The notes: generated from the sequence alone by a model not told the origin. Numbered from the stretch's first letter, positions 53,318 to 62,164 are shown. The stretch: DNA of 64,000 nt from Microbacterium oleivorans (GCF_013389665.1 NZ_CP058316.1:620001-684000), one strand, 5' to 3'. Translations and numbers: made by a program.

Positions 53318-53808
53318 CAGGTCCCCTTCGGCTGGGCGATCGCCTCCACGCGTGCGGTCTGGCCGGCATTGAGAGCGCGGCGGTAGCGCCAGAGGTCCCA
53401 GAGGATCTGGCCCACCCGCCCGAGGGCGACGAGGCCGAGACCGCCGACGAGGAGCTGCGTGAGCGGGTTCGCGCCGAAGCCGTACTCACGCACGAGAGCG
53501 GCCCACAGCAGGCCGAAGCACAGCGACACGATCGCTGTCGCTACGCCCTCGAGGCGCAGCACGGCGCGCATGCGGTTGCCGCTGCCCAACGCGCCGCGCA
53601 TCAGGAGCGAGGCGAGCAGCGAGATCGACGCGCCGACGAAGAGCAGCCACTGCCAGGTGTCGGCCAGCGGGATGCTGATCGCTTCGAGCGCGATCGGCTG
53701 GTAGATCTCCACGACCGACAGGACCGGGATCAGCAGTGCGATGAGCTGCGCGCCGAGTGCCCACGCGTTCGCGGGCGAGGTGAGACGGACGGGCTTGGAC
53801 TCGGTCAC
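53317..53808 (-). CDS. Phage multi-pass membrane protein
   Basis: 163 residues from GTG 53808 with GGGAGGAG upstream. Four hydrophobic segments (LGAQLIALLIPVLSVVEIYQ; WQWLLFVGASISLLASLLMR; LCFGLLWAALVREYGF; LLVGGLGLVALGRVG). Start and stop overlap neighbours. Role unknown; possibly a holin or lysis regulator. Confidence 0.65.
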   Translation of the reverse strand: MTESKPVRLTSPANAWALGAQLIALLIPVLSVVEIYQPIALEAISIPLADTWQWLLFVGASISLLASLLMRGALGSGNRMRAVLRLEGVATAIVSLCFGLLWAALVREYGFGANPLTQLLVGGLGLVALGRVGQILWDLWRYRRALNAGQTARVEAIAQPKGT

Positions 53809-54215
53809 GGCTTCTCCTCCCGAGGCACGAGACATGCCAGACCCGCCGCGAGGGTGAGGACCGAGATCATGCCGTAGACGATCGGCGCCGACGGGGCGAA
53901 CCCGGGAGAGAGCGCGATCGGCACGACCCAGAGCACCCACACGATCGCGAGCAGGAACGTCGGCACGGCGGCCGCGGCTCGGGAGTGCGTGAGCAGGCTG
54001 AGCATCGCGACCCCGAGGACGACCATGACCATCCCCCACCAGTGCGGGGCGACGAACACGAACGCTTGCGCGAACGACGGGATGCTGCGGTAGCTCGACG
54101 GCATCGCGAGGATGCTCGCCCCGAAGATCCCCGACCCGAGGCCTAGGATCACGGCGAACATCTCGGGCACGTAGAGGTGAGCGAGCTTGCGCTGCCATGT
54201 GGCGGGGAGGATCAC
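53805..54215 (-). CDS. Phage multi-pass membrane protein
   Basis: 136 residues from GTG 54215, GGGGGAGG upstream. Three to four hydrophobic segments (PEMFAVILGLGSGIFGASIL; HWWGMVMVVLGVAMLSLLTH; FLLAIVWVLWVVPIALS). Overlaps a tiny membrane gene upstream. Part of an unusual run of five small membrane proteins. Confidence 0.65.
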   Translation of the reverse strand: MILPATWQRKLAHLYVPEMFAVILGLGSGIFGASILAMPSSYRSIPSFAQAFVFVAPHWWGMVMVVLGVAMLSLLTHSRAAAAVPTFLLAIVWVLWVVPIALSPGFAPSAPIVYGMISVLTLAAGLACLVPREEKP

Positions 54216-54355
54216 GAGGCACCTCCCCCGAAGACGGCGAGCACGGCGATGCCGGCGCGCACGAGCTCGGCGGCGTAGGCGAGGCCGACCGCGAGGACGG
54301 TGGATACCGCCCCCGCGATCGACCACGCGGTCGCCGCGATGATGCGGTCGCTCAC
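54212..54355 (-). CDS. 47-residue phage membrane protein
   Basis: GTG 54355, which overlaps the endolysin stop (GTGA), to TGA 54212, which overlaps the next start. One or two hydrophobic stretches: AATAWSIAGAVSTVLAVGLA and VRAGIAVLAVFGGGAS. It is a tight link in the translationally coupled lysis block and may be a holin or antiholin. Confidence 0.65.
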   Translation of the reverse strand: MSDRIIAATAWSIAGAVSTVLAVGLAYAAELVRAGIAVLAVFGGGAS

Positions 54356-55299
54356 CCGCGGCGCCGAACGTGCGCGCCCGCCTTGGGGTGCAGCCAGCCG
54401 GCGTCGATCCGGTAGGCGCCGTGGCGGATCTCGTGGACGTAGAACTCGCCAGGGCCGACGGTCGGTCCGCGGTGGCCGCGCGGGGCGTTCACCGCGGCTT
54501 CCGCCGACGGGAAGACGTACCAGGCCTCGGAGAGGAACGCGAAGAGGCGCACGTCGATCGGCGCCGGGGCCGGCGCCGCGGAGCCGCCGAGGTCGGTGAG
54601 ACCATCGGTGGACTGCGAGGTGAAGCCCGCCGCGGCGAAGAAGTTGCCGTTGAACGCACCCCGGAACCAGATGTTCGAGGTGACGCCGTCGACGGTGACT
54701 TCCTGGCCGCGGATGAACCCGTCGAAGTTGCCGACGACGTTCGATGCGAGCCGCTGGCGGACGTTGTCACCGACCGTCGGCGACAACCGGCCATTGAGGT
54801 ATCCCTCGGTGCCGACGTTCGCGCGGACCCGCCGCTGCTGGCGTGCGAGTCCACCGGATGCAGGCTGGCCGCCGGGGATCTCCTTCGAGCCGTTCAGCCA
54901 CGGTGCCGGGTCGACGCGGAACTGCTCGCCCGAGCCGCCGACGCGGACCTCGAAGTGCGAGTGGTCGCCGGTCGCCGCGCCGGTGGAGCCCATGCGGCCC
55001 AGGAACTCGCCCGCGGCCACGCGGTCACCGACGCCCTTGCCGATCATGGAGCCGGTGCGGAAGTGGTTGTAGCTCGTGAAGATCCCGTGGCCGTGGTCGA
55101 CGATGAACTGGTTTCCCCAGCCGCCGTTGTAGTGGCCGCCCTTCGACGTCGCGACGATGACGCCCTCGACGACTGCCTGGACGTGCTTCGTGCCCTCGGG
55201 GTCATGGTTGCGCCAGCCGTCGTCGCGTCCGCGGTGCGAGCCGGGGACCCAGCCTCGTACGAACCGCCCGTGCGGGGCGGGTGCCAGCATCTTGGTCAT
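54352..55299 (-). CDS. Endolysin, M23 peptidase with C-terminal SH3-like region
   Basis: 315 residues from ATG 55299. M23 zinc motifs: GSHRGRDDGWRNHDP (HxxxD) and GDHSHFEVRVGG (HxH), with GWGNQFIVDHGHGIFTSYNH between. A linker then leads to a cell-wall-binding-like region about 165-240 (LNGRLSPTVGDNVRQRLASN) and a beta-rich end. No signal peptide, so it needs a holin. It cuts peptidoglycan cross-bridges for lysis. First gene of the lysis block. Confidence 0.88.
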   Translation of the reverse strand: MTKMLAPAPHGRFVRGWVPGSHRGRDDGWRNHDPEGTKHVQAVVEGVIVATSKGGHYNGGWGNQFIVDHGHGIFTSYNHFRTGSMIGKGVGDRVAAGEFLGRMGSTGAATGDHSHFEVRVGGSGEQFRVDPAPWLNGSKEIPGGQPASGGLARQQRRVRANVGTEGYLNGRLSPTVGDNVRQRLASNVVGNFDGFIRGQEVTVDGVTSNIWFRGAFNGNFFAAAGFTSQSTDGLTDLGGSAAPAPAPIDVRLFAFLSEAWYVFPSAEAAVNAPRGHRGPTVGPGEFYVHEIRHGAYRIDAGWLHPKAGAHVRRRG

Positions 55300-55324
55300 G
55301 GTCTTCTCCTTGCGGGTATGACGA

Positions 55325-55348
55325 AGCCCCCGGCGGATGCCGAGGGCT
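55325..55348 (-). terminator. Hairpin between tail and lysis operons
   Basis: AGCCCCCGGC-ggat-GCCGAGGGCT, one mismatch, upstream of the endolysin start. It would stop minus-strand read-through from the tail genes. Confidence 0.5.
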
Positions 55349-55385
55349 GAAACGCGAAACGGTGTGTACAGCGGAGTGCAGAAGC

Positions 55386-55403
55386 ATGTACAGTGCAGTA
55401 CAT
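55386..55403 (+). promoter_or_regulatory. Inverted repeat at the start of the plus-strand pair
   Basis: ATGTAC-AGTGCA-GTACAT ends on the ATG at 55402, and the TACAGT inside it is a -10 candidate 7 bases before that ATG. A protein bound here would block this leaderless promoter; the encoded small protein is the likely binder. Confidence 0.5.
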
Positions 55404-55590
55404 GACAGAGACCGAGCAGCTCGAGCAGGCAGCCACTCAGCTGCAGGAAGCACGAGACGGCGTCGACAAGGCGCTCGCACACGCGCGAGAGGTCACCCTG
55501 GCCGCGCTCGACGCCGGGCTCGCAGAAGCCGCGGTAGCGCGCACGCTGCGCGTCTCCCGCACAACGATCAGGACTTGGACAGGGAAATGA
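55402..55590 (+). CDS. Small helix-turn-helix-like phage protein
   Basis: 62 residues from ATG 55402. N-terminal coiled helix (EQLEQAATQLQEARDGVDKA), then LAEAAVARTLRVSRTTIRTW, which reads as a resolvase-type helix-turn-helix. Probably an autoregulated DNA-binding protein. It lies on the opposite strand to all surrounding phage genes and overlaps the lipoprotein gene by 4 bases. Confidence 0.7.
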   Translation: MTETEQLEQAATQLQEARDGVDKALAHAREVTLAALDAGLAEAAVARTLRVSRTTIRTWTGK

Positions 55591-55961
55591 AGCGCTCAGC
55601 GATCGCGGCATCCGCCGCACTGATGTTGGCTCTCCTCGCGGGATGCTCGGCGCCGGCACCGTCCAGCAGCATTGACTCGGACACGGAGCCCCTTGTGGCG
55701 ACCTCGCCGTCGGCAGGGGCGGGCGCGGATGAGTCCGCGTTCCTCGCTGCAGTGCGGGAGAACCTGCCGGAGAACACTCAGATCCCCGACGCGACCGACG
55801 AGCAGCTACTCGCGGCCGGCGCCGACGCTTGCGAGCAGATCGCAGAGGGCACGCCGGGAGATCAGATCTCGGTGATCGAGAACGAGCAGCTCGGGGTCCT
55901 GGGCACCTACGACGACAGCGGAGCGATCGTCTCTGCCGCTCGAACGAACCTCTGCGACTAG
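55587..55961 (+). CDS. Prophage lipoprotein (DUF732-like)
   Basis: 124 residues. Lipobox LLAGC with Cys20. The mature part (ESAFLAAVRENLPENTQIPD, EQLLAAGADACEQIAEGTPG, end LCD) resembles the actinobacterial DUF732 domain with a Cys pair. A surface lipoprotein expressed from a prophage would fit superinfection exclusion or lysogenic conversion; this is inference. Its 3' end overlaps the tail-tip gene by 4 bases on the other strand. Confidence 0.75.
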   Translation: MKRSAIAASAALMLALLAGCSAPAPSSSIDSDTEPLVATSPSAGAGADESAFLAAVRENLPENTQIPDATDEQLLAAGADACEQIAEGTPGDQISVIENEQLGVLGTYDDSGAIVSAARTNLCD

Positions 55962-56689
55962 GCCACGACCCGGCGGAAGCGCCCACTGCTGTCGCTCACA
56001 ACTGCGTTGAGGAAGCTATCCGGGACGTCGCTCTGCGAGATGGTCGGCAGCCCGACGAACTGGATTCCGGCACCGTCGATGCGGATCCAGTTCAGCCCGG
56101 GGCCGTGCACTTCAGCGGCGTCTCCGGCGAGCGTGACGTAAGCACCGGCCGAGGACGAGTAGAGGGACAGCGCGCCGCCGGAAGCGTAGACCTCACCCCC
56201 GCCCGGGAACTTGATCATCCCGCCGTTCTCTGCCGGGTCGAGGATCATGTCGCCGACCTCGATCACGCCGGTAGCGCCATCGATGACGATGTCCTCGCCC
56301 ACGCGGATCGTGTTGGTGGCGCTGTCGATGACGATCGCGTCGCCGACGTAAATCATCCCGTTCTCGATGCGGATGCTGCCGGTCTGGATCTTGCCGCCGT
56401 CGAGGTCAATGCTGCCGCCGCCTTTGACCTTCATGCTGCCGAAGAGTTCAATGAGGTTCTGGACGGTGAGGATGCCGAGGCCGTCGATGATGAGCCGGCC
56501 TGTGACGCGGAGAACGCCGGACACGAGCTGCGAGCCGATCACGATGAGGGAATCTTCACCGAAGAACCGTGTCCGGCCGTTCGTGACCGACGTGGACCGG
56601 AGCGGAGACGCCGTTTCCGTGCGGTCGTTGCGGGTCAGGAGGCGGTCGACGGCTCGCTCGGGAGCGTGCGGGGTGGGTCTTGAGACCAT
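55958..56689 (-). CDS. Phage tail-tip/fibre protein with beta-helix-like repeats
   Basis: 243 residues from ATG 56689. The middle repeats short beta units (GSMKVKGGGSIDLDGGKIQT, GSIRIENGMIYVGDAIVIDS, TIRVGEDIVIDGATGVIEVG), a beta-helix/needle pattern of tail tips. Globular C-terminus ends SSGRFRRVVA. It starts in the stop of the hub gene. Confidence 0.7.
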   Translation of the reverse strand: MVSRPTPHAPERAVDRLLTRNDRTETASPLRSTSVTNGRTRFFGEDSLIVIGSQLVSGVLRVTGRLIIDGLGILTVQNLIELFGSMKVKGGGSIDLDGGKIQTGSIRIENGMIYVGDAIVIDSATNTIRVGEDIVIDGATGVIEVGDMILDPAENGGMIKFPGGGEVYASGGALSLYSSSAGAYVTLAGDAAEVHGPGLNWIRIDGAGIQFVGLPTISQSDVPDSFLNAVVSDSSGRFRRVVA

Positions 56690-57759
56690 CAGATTGTCTC
56701 CACGGTCAGGGCGATCGAGTCGGGCGCGGCGATGTCGCCGCTGAACGCGATCACGCGGTGTGAGGACCAGCCGTCGCGGATCCAGTCGTCGCCGCGGGAT
56801 TCGATGCGGACGACGGAGCCGAGGCGGAGCTGGGTCAGGTTGATGTCGTCGGTGCGGACGTTGAAGGCCCACTGCTCGTACGTGTTCAGCCGTGACGCGA
56901 GGTACGCGGCCGACCGCTGGTTCACGACGTCGAGCGACGCTTCCTTGAGCGTCAGCTTCGTGTCGCGTGCGAGGCCGGCCGAGACGGGCGCCGCCGCGCC
57001 ACCGCGGACCATGTCCCACTCGGAGCCCTCGCCGATGCCGTGGACACCGGTGATTTTCTGCGCCCCGATGGTGGTGACCTTCAGGTCCGTGAGCCCCGAC
57101 TTGGCGGCCTGCGCGTGGAACTCGTAGCCAGGGCCGGCGAGGTACGGGTTCCCGGCGATGAAGTCCCACCCGTATCGGCCGTCGCGCTTGTAAGGCTGGA
57201 AGTCGAGATCGGGTCCGCCCGGGGACTCCTCGATGACGGTGAAGAGGTCCTCGCCGTTCTCGAACTTGTAGCCCTCGGAAGTCAGCGACTCCCCGCCGGC
57301 CTCCTCGGCGCCGACGTTGACCGGGAGCGGCCATGCGGCGGAGATCGGGTCGGTGTAGATGATGCGCGCGACGCGGCGCGCCATGCCCCGCCATGACAGC
57401 CCCGACCAGGCGAAGGTCTGATTGGAGCCGCCGATGCCGAACAGCCAGCGCCCGGCGGCGAGCTCCCGCACGTCCCAGTGCTTCACGGCGAGCAGCCCAC
57501 TGGCCTTCTCGTACTCGGAGTCGATGACCAGCCCGTGGTAGAGCGGGATACTGTCGCCGAGGACGGTGAGGACTCGGTCTCGGGGGCGGTCCTTGCCGAA
57601 CAGCACATACGCTTCGTCGACGGTGAGTCCCAGCGACCTGAGCGGGAACGTGTGGGTCTGCTCGATCACGCGCCCGCGCTGCCATGTGCCGGCCTTCGCC
57701 GGCAGGACTGCGAGCTCCTCGCCAGACTGTGCATCCCAGATCGCGGTGGTGAACAGCAC
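56689..57759 (-). CDS. Phage tail hub protein (Gp37/Gp27-like minor tail protein)
   Basis: 356 residues from GTG 57759. Starts MLFTTAIWDAQSGEELAVLP with FPLRSLGLTVDEAYVLFGKD and later LRLGSVVRIESRGDDWIRDG, as in actinophage minor tail proteins of the ReqiPepy6 gp37 type, which match baseplate hub folds. Located after the distal tail gene, the usual siphovirus order. Confidence 0.75.
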   Translation of the reverse strand: MLFTTAIWDAQSGEELAVLPAKAGTWQRGRVIEQTHTFPLRSLGLTVDEAYVLFGKDRPRDRVLTVLGDSIPLYHGLVIDSEYEKASGLLAVKHWDVRELAAGRWLFGIGGSNQTFAWSGLSWRGMARRVARIIYTDPISAAWPLPVNVGAEEAGGESLTSEGYKFENGEDLFTVIEESPGGPDLDFQPYKRDGRYGWDFIAGNPYLAGPGYEFHAQAAKSGLTDLKVTTIGAQKITGVHGIGEGSEWDMVRGGAAAPVSAGLARDTKLTLKEASLDVVNQRSAAYLASRLNTYEQWAFNVRTDDINLTQLRLGSVVRIESRGDDWIRDGWSSHRVIAFSGDIAAPDSIALTVETI

Positions 57760-57767
57760 AGTGCCCC

Positions 57768-58550
57768 CTACAGGTAGGTCTCGTTCCCCAGCACCTGCAG
57801 CGTCAGGCCGTTGCTCACCGAGATCGTCGTCGCGGACGTGGGAGGCAGGGTGAACAGGTCAGATCGGGCGATCCCGCCGAGGGCACGGGCCCCGCCGATC
57901 GTGAGTCGACCCGTCGCCGTGTCGAACGTGTGCGGCTGGCCCGCGACGAGCGGGCGGGTGATGACGATGAGCCTGCCCCCGGGGCCTGTGATGGTGTAGC
58001 CGCCTCCGGCGTCGCCGTAGACGCGCAGGCGCGGCCGAGCGGGGAAGTTCCCGCGGTGCACGGCGAGCACCGTCTGGCCCGCGGGGAAGTCGAACGCCGC
58101 CCCGTACTTCAGCGGGTCGGGGAACCACCAGCTGGCCGACCATTTCGCGCGGCGACCGGTGCCGATGTCCTCGAACGTCGGCGTGGTTCCTGCCGCTTGA
58201 CGGGCGGAACCGAACAATGTCCGCCCGTTGCGCTCGACGGTGACGGTGAACTTACCGCCGTCGCCGCCGTGGCCGACGAACATGTCGCGCATCTCCTCAA
58301 GGTCTTCCATCGAGTCTGCGAAGCAGGTCCCCTTCATGGGCACCAACCGCCCGGAGAGGTACCCTGGCGTGTCGAAGTCCCCGTGTGCCTGGGGCCGTGC
58401 GATGGTCTCGGAGCGCATCGTGACGCCGTCATCCCAGCCGGTGAAGCCGCCCGGGCCGAAGTAGAGTCCACGCGGCCGCGCTTCCCCCTGGGGGGACTGA
58501 CGGATCGTCAGCCGCCCCGAGGTCAGTTGAAGGAGCTTGTCCACGGTCAC
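57768..58550 (-). CDS. Phage distal tail protein (Dit-like)
   Basis: 260 residues from GTG 58550, overlapping the tape-measure stop. Contains WDDGVTMRSETIARPQAHGD, GRLVPMKGTCFADSMEDLEE and a C-terminal sandwich (TRPLVAGQPHTFDTATGRLT). Fold pattern and position fit Dit, the hexamer joining tail tube to tip. Confidence 0.75.
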   Translation of the reverse strand: MTVDKLLQLTSGRLTIRQSPQGEARPRGLYFGPGGFTGWDDGVTMRSETIARPQAHGDFDTPGYLSGRLVPMKGTCFADSMEDLEEMRDMFVGHGGDGGKFTVTVERNGRTLFGSARQAAGTTPTFEDIGTGRRAKWSASWWFPDPLKYGAAFDFPAGQTVLAVHRGNFPARPRLRVYGDAGGGYTITGPGGRLIVITRPLVAGQPHTFDTATGRLTIGGARALGGIARSDLFTLPPTSATTISVSNGLTLQVLGNETYL

Positions 58551-61426
58551 TGTCCCTTTCGAGTGATGAGATCGGCAATCTTGTAGCTCGCTACGGTCCC
58601 GATCTCGACTGGGTCGGCACCTTCTGCGTGGATGTCCATCTGCACCAGCGGCCCGCCACCCGCCACCTCGCGGGCGCCGTCTGCGGTTCGCGTTCCCTGG
58701 TCGGCAGCCGGCGCACTGGCTCGAGGTGGCACCGCGGTCAGGGCGACCATGGCGCGTTGCACGATCGGGCTCGAGTCAGTGATGCCGAGGGCCATGCCCT
58801 CGCCGACCATCTGCCCGACCTCGGCGCGGAAGACCCGGGAGGGCGACTGGATGCCGAGGGTGTCTTTCGCCCACCCGATGACGCCGTCGAAGAACCCGCC
58901 GACCTGCTCGAGCAGCCACCCGCCCATTCCGGAGATGCCTTCCCAGAAGCCACGGACGACATCGGCGCCGGCGTCGACGAGCCACTGACCGGCGTCGCCG
59001 ATCGCGCTCATGACTGTGTCGAAGATGCCGCCGACGAACCCGCCGATCTGACCGATCGCGGAGGACACCGCCCCGACCATGCCGTTCCAGATCCCGGCGA
59101 AGAACGCGCTGATGCCCGCCCATACGCCGTTCCACCAGCCGGAGAGGGCCTGCACCGGTCCCTGCACCGCCATCACCACCGAGGCGATGATGGGGACGAG
59201 GAAGGCCAGGAGCCCATTCCAGATGCCGGTGAAGAACGAGCTGACCTGCGTCCACACCCCGGACCAGAAGGTCCACAGGCCGGTGACGTACCCGACGATG
59301 AAGTCGACGATCGCCGTGACGATCGGGGTGATGAACGCGACGATCGCGTTCCACACTGTGGTGACCACGGACACGATGCCGTTCCAGACCGTCACGAGCA
59401 CAGCCGCGAGGACCAGGATGATGTTGATCCACGTCTCGACGTACACCCGGATCAGGGTCGCGATGAAGTCGAACACCGGCTGCAGGAACGAAGCGATGCC
59501 GTTCCACACGCTCGTGACGACGTCGACGATGCCGCTCCACAGGTCGGTGAAGAACGACGCGAGCGAGCCCCACACGTTCGTTGCGACGGCGACGATGTTC
59601 GCCCAGGCCTCACCCAGGAACCGGGTGAACTCACCCCAGATCGCCTGCCCGAGCTCGGTCTGGGTGAAGAACCACACCAGCCCGGCGACGAGTGCTGCGA
59701 TCGCGGCCACGACGATACCGATCGGGTTCGCCGTGAGGGCGGCGTTCCACGCCCACTGTGCCGCGGTGGCCACGAGCATCGCCCCGCGGGTGGCGACCAT
59801 CGCGACCTTCTGCGCCACGAGTGCCGCCGTGCCGCGCACGGTTGCGAGGATGCCGCCGGACTGCGCCGCGGTGCTCGTGCCGGTCGCGGCCGCGAGCTGC
59901 AGCTCCGCTCGCGCGGCCGCGAGGCGGGCGAACGTGTTCGCGGTGGTCAGGGGCAGCATCCGCAGCTGCAGCACCGCGAGGTTCTGCTGCGCCGCGAACA
60001 CCAGCGCGGTGCCGACCTTCCAGGCGATGAGGCCGGCGACGATCAGCGGCATGAACTTGATGATCGTGTCGACGTGATCGGAGAGGAAGGCGAGCACGTT
60101 GACGAGCACCGTCACACCGGTCGCGGCGACGGTGGCCATCGCCTGCCCAATCTTGGGCAGGCTCTCCCCCAGCGACGCGAACGCCGGCTGCAGCGTCGAA
60201 AGCGACGCGCCGATGCTTGACGCCGCCCCGCCGAGGTCCCCCTGCGAGAGCGAGGAGAAGAACCCGGCGACGGCCTCACGGGCGCCGAGGACGAAGGTGA
60301 CGAAGCCGGAGTCCTCCTCAAGCCCGAAGGCCCGGCGGAGTGCGCTCGTGAAATCGCCTTGGACGATGAGGGCGTACACGCCGGTGAGCGCGTCGCGGAT
60401 GTTGAGGACCGTGGTGACGAACCCGGAGTCCTCTTCGAGGTTGAACGCCTCGCGCAGCTTGCTCGAGTAGTCCCCACCCGCGACGAGGGCGTAGAGGCCC
60501 TCGGCTCCGGCGATGACGCGACCGAAGTCGACGGTGTCGATGTAGGCGGCCACTGTTGCGATGGCAGGTCCGAGCCGGTCGGCAAACGCTGCGGCATAGG
60601 GAGCGATAGCTGCCGACGCGCGGTCGACGGCGCCGGCGATCGAGGTGAACAGGCCGGGCGCGCCGTCGACGGCGGGCTGGACGAACATGGCGCCCATGCG
60701 TGAGAACGCGGCACCGATGTTGGCGAACGCGCCGCGCGCGGTGGTCCCCGAGGACAGGGCGGCGCCGCCGACGCTGGACTCGAGGGCGGCCTGGAAGGTC
60801 GCGAAGTCCACCTCGCCGCGCGAGACCATGTCGGCGGCCTCGTCGGCGGTGATGTTCATCTGGGCAGCGACGGCCTGCAGGATCGGGATGCCCCGGTCCT
60901 GGAATTGCTGCATCGTCTCAGTGGTCAGCCGCTGGTTCGTGGCGACCTTGTTGATGATCGAACCCATCTCCGAAAGCGGTGCTTTCGCGATGGTCGCCGA
61001 GTCGGCGGTGAGCTTGAGGACACGGGTGAGGTCCTCGCCGGGACGGATGCCGGCGGCGACGCTGGACGCGGCGATCTGGGCGGACTGGTCCAGCCCGAAC
61101 GCGGTGCCCTTGACCGAGGCGAGGGCGGACTCCATGATCGTGCCGACCGACTGGGCGTCGTGGCCGAGACCGGTCAGCTGTGCCTTGGCGTCCTGGATGT
61201 TCAGGGCCCGGTCCAGGCCCTTCGCACCGATCGCGGCGATGCTCGCCGACGCGGTGGCGACGCCCGCTGCCACGGTGATGGCGATGCCCTTTACGGCACG
61301 CCCGAAAGCGGCCTTGAACCGTCCGCCGGCTTCCGAGGCGGCCGCGTCGGTCTGTGAGATCACGGCGCCCCGGAAGCCGGGGAAGGTTGCGGAGATGGGG
61401 ACTTCGCCCGCGCCGACAACGGTCAT
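58547..61426 (-). CDS. Phage tail tape measure protein
   Basis: 959 residues from ATG 61426. N-terminal TMP domain (GHDAQSVGTIMESALASVKG, LTTETMQQFQDRGIPILQAV), then long helical and hydrophobic segments with Trp-rich repeats (WNGIASFLQPVFDFIATLIR, WNGIVSVVTTVWNAIVAFIT), and a C-terminal part WAKDTLGIQSPSRVFRAEVG. Sets tail length: at about 0.15 nm per residue, near 140 nm. Directly after the chaperone pair. Confidence 0.92.
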   Translation of the reverse strand: MTVVGAGEVPISATFPGFRGAVISQTDAAASEAGGRFKAAFGRAVKGIAITVAAGVATASASIAAIGAKGLDRALNIQDAKAQLTGLGHDAQSVGTIMESALASVKGTAFGLDQSAQIAASSVAAGIRPGEDLTRVLKLTADSATIAKAPLSEMGSIINKVATNQRLTTETMQQFQDRGIPILQAVAAQMNITADEAADMVSRGEVDFATFQAALESSVGGAALSSGTTARGAFANIGAAFSRMGAMFVQPAVDGAPGLFTSIAGAVDRASAAIAPYAAAFADRLGPAIATVAAYIDTVDFGRVIAGAEGLYALVAGGDYSSKLREAFNLEEDSGFVTTVLNIRDALTGVYALIVQGDFTSALRRAFGLEEDSGFVTFVLGAREAVAGFFSSLSQGDLGGAASSIGASLSTLQPAFASLGESLPKIGQAMATVAATGVTVLVNVLAFLSDHVDTIIKFMPLIVAGLIAWKVGTALVFAAQQNLAVLQLRMLPLTTANTFARLAAARAELQLAAATGTSTAAQSGGILATVRGTAALVAQKVAMVATRGAMLVATAAQWAWNAALTANPIGIVVAAIAALVAGLVWFFTQTELGQAIWGEFTRFLGEAWANIVAVATNVWGSLASFFTDLWSGIVDVVTSVWNGIASFLQPVFDFIATLIRVYVETWINIILVLAAVLVTVWNGIVSVVTTVWNAIVAFITPIVTAIVDFIVGYVTGLWTFWSGVWTQVSSFFTGIWNGLLAFLVPIIASVVMAVQGPVQALSGWWNGVWAGISAFFAGIWNGMVGAVSSAIGQIGGFVGGIFDTVMSAIGDAGQWLVDAGADVVRGFWEGISGMGGWLLEQVGGFFDGVIGWAKDTLGIQSPSRVFRAEVGQMVGEGMALGITDSSPIVQRAMVALTAVPPRASAPAADQGTRTADGAREVAGGGPLVQMDIHAEGADPVEIGTVASYKIADLITRKGQ

Positions 61427-61442
61427 GGGCACCCCCTGGGGA

Positions 61443-62164
61443 TCAGTGCGCGAACGCGGATCGTGCCCGCAGGTCCGCGCGGAGGGCTTCGCGCTCCTCG
61501 GCGGTGACGTCGACTTCCTGCTCCTGCCGCCACGGCGTGGGCAGGTCGACCGGGTCGGGGTGGGTCTTGGTGTCGCGGTTCGCGTTCATGAACGACGTCG
61601 CGTGCATCCACGTCAGGAACTCGCCGTACGTGACGGCGTAGTCCCACCCGGCCACCGAGGCGCTGGTGTGCGACCCGAACTCTTTCTCGAGCTCAGCGAC
61701 GTGGTCGATCGCCTCCCGGTAGGAGATCGACCGGCCGACGTCGTCGAGGCTCAGTCCGAGATAGCGTCGGAAGTCGAATCGGACGGCCCGCCTGTGCTTT
61801 CCGACGAAGGCGTAGAGGGCGAGGATTCCCCCAGGCTGGCGCCCATCCGCTCACCGATCGTCTCGGCGTACTTCAGCAGGATCTGGAACGCCTTCGCGCC
61901 GTCGCGCATGCTCACGATCTTGTCGCGGTCCTCGGGCCAGAGGATGTCGTCGCGCAGGTACTTCGGGAGCTTCTTCTCCTCGATGCCGTCCATGTCCATG
62001 AACAGCTCGAGACGCTCGATCGGGATGCGCAGGTCGAGAGAAATCTCCCCCTCGCTGGTCTGGCACTTCAGGTGATCCTCGACGACGAGGAAGTCCGGCT
62101 TGGGGCCGGGTTCGCGGGTGGTGGCGCGCGACTTGTTCGGCGCGAGCTTGTCGGAGACGGTCAT
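61443..62164 (-). CDS. Tail assembly chaperone, frameshifted long form (gpGT-like)
   Basis: Made by a -1 shift at 61826-61832 from the short form: 112 residues in frame 0, then about 128 residues in the -1 frame, beginning GILALYAFVGKHRRAVRFDF and ending LRADLRARSAFAH. The -1 frame is open from the slip site to the stop at 61443 and has no ribosome site of its own at the shift, as in lambda gpGT. It aids tail tube assembly around the tape measure protein. Confidence 0.75.
61751..62164 (-). CDS. Tail assembly chaperone, short form (gpG-like)
   Basis: 137 residues from ATG 62164. KPDFLVVEDHLKCQTSEGEI, LDLRIPIERLELFMDMDGIE and WPEDRDKIVSMRDGAKAFQI are typical of actinophage chaperones. The last 25 residues after the slip site are Ser/Thr-rich and look non-conserved, as expected for the unshifted end. 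Lies between major tail and tape measure genes. Confidence 0.8.
   Translation of the reverse strand: MTVSDKLAPNKSRATTREPGPKPDFLVVEDHLKCQTSEGEISLDLRIPIERLELFMDMDGIEEKKLPKYLRDDILWPEDRDKIVSMRDGAKAFQILLKYAETIGERMGASLGESSPSTPSSESTGGPSDSTSDAISD
61826..61832 (-). promoter_or_regulatory. Probable -1 ribosomal frameshift site GGGGGAA
   Basis: In frame 0 the codons are CTG GGG GAA TCC. Slipping back one base gives GGA ATC CTC and opens the 128-codon extension. G-rich slippery runs at this place in the chaperone gene are standard in siphoviruses. Confidence 0.7.

Noticed and set aside
55958..57685. A single 575-codon frame on the minus strand
   Set aside because: Only the last 243 codons (from ATG 56689) read as protein; the upstream part is a shadow of the tail hub gene in another frame.
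61443..61655. Separate 70-codon gene after the tail chaperone
   Set aside because: Its frame is open back to the slip site and lacks a good ribosome site, so it is better read as the frameshift extension.
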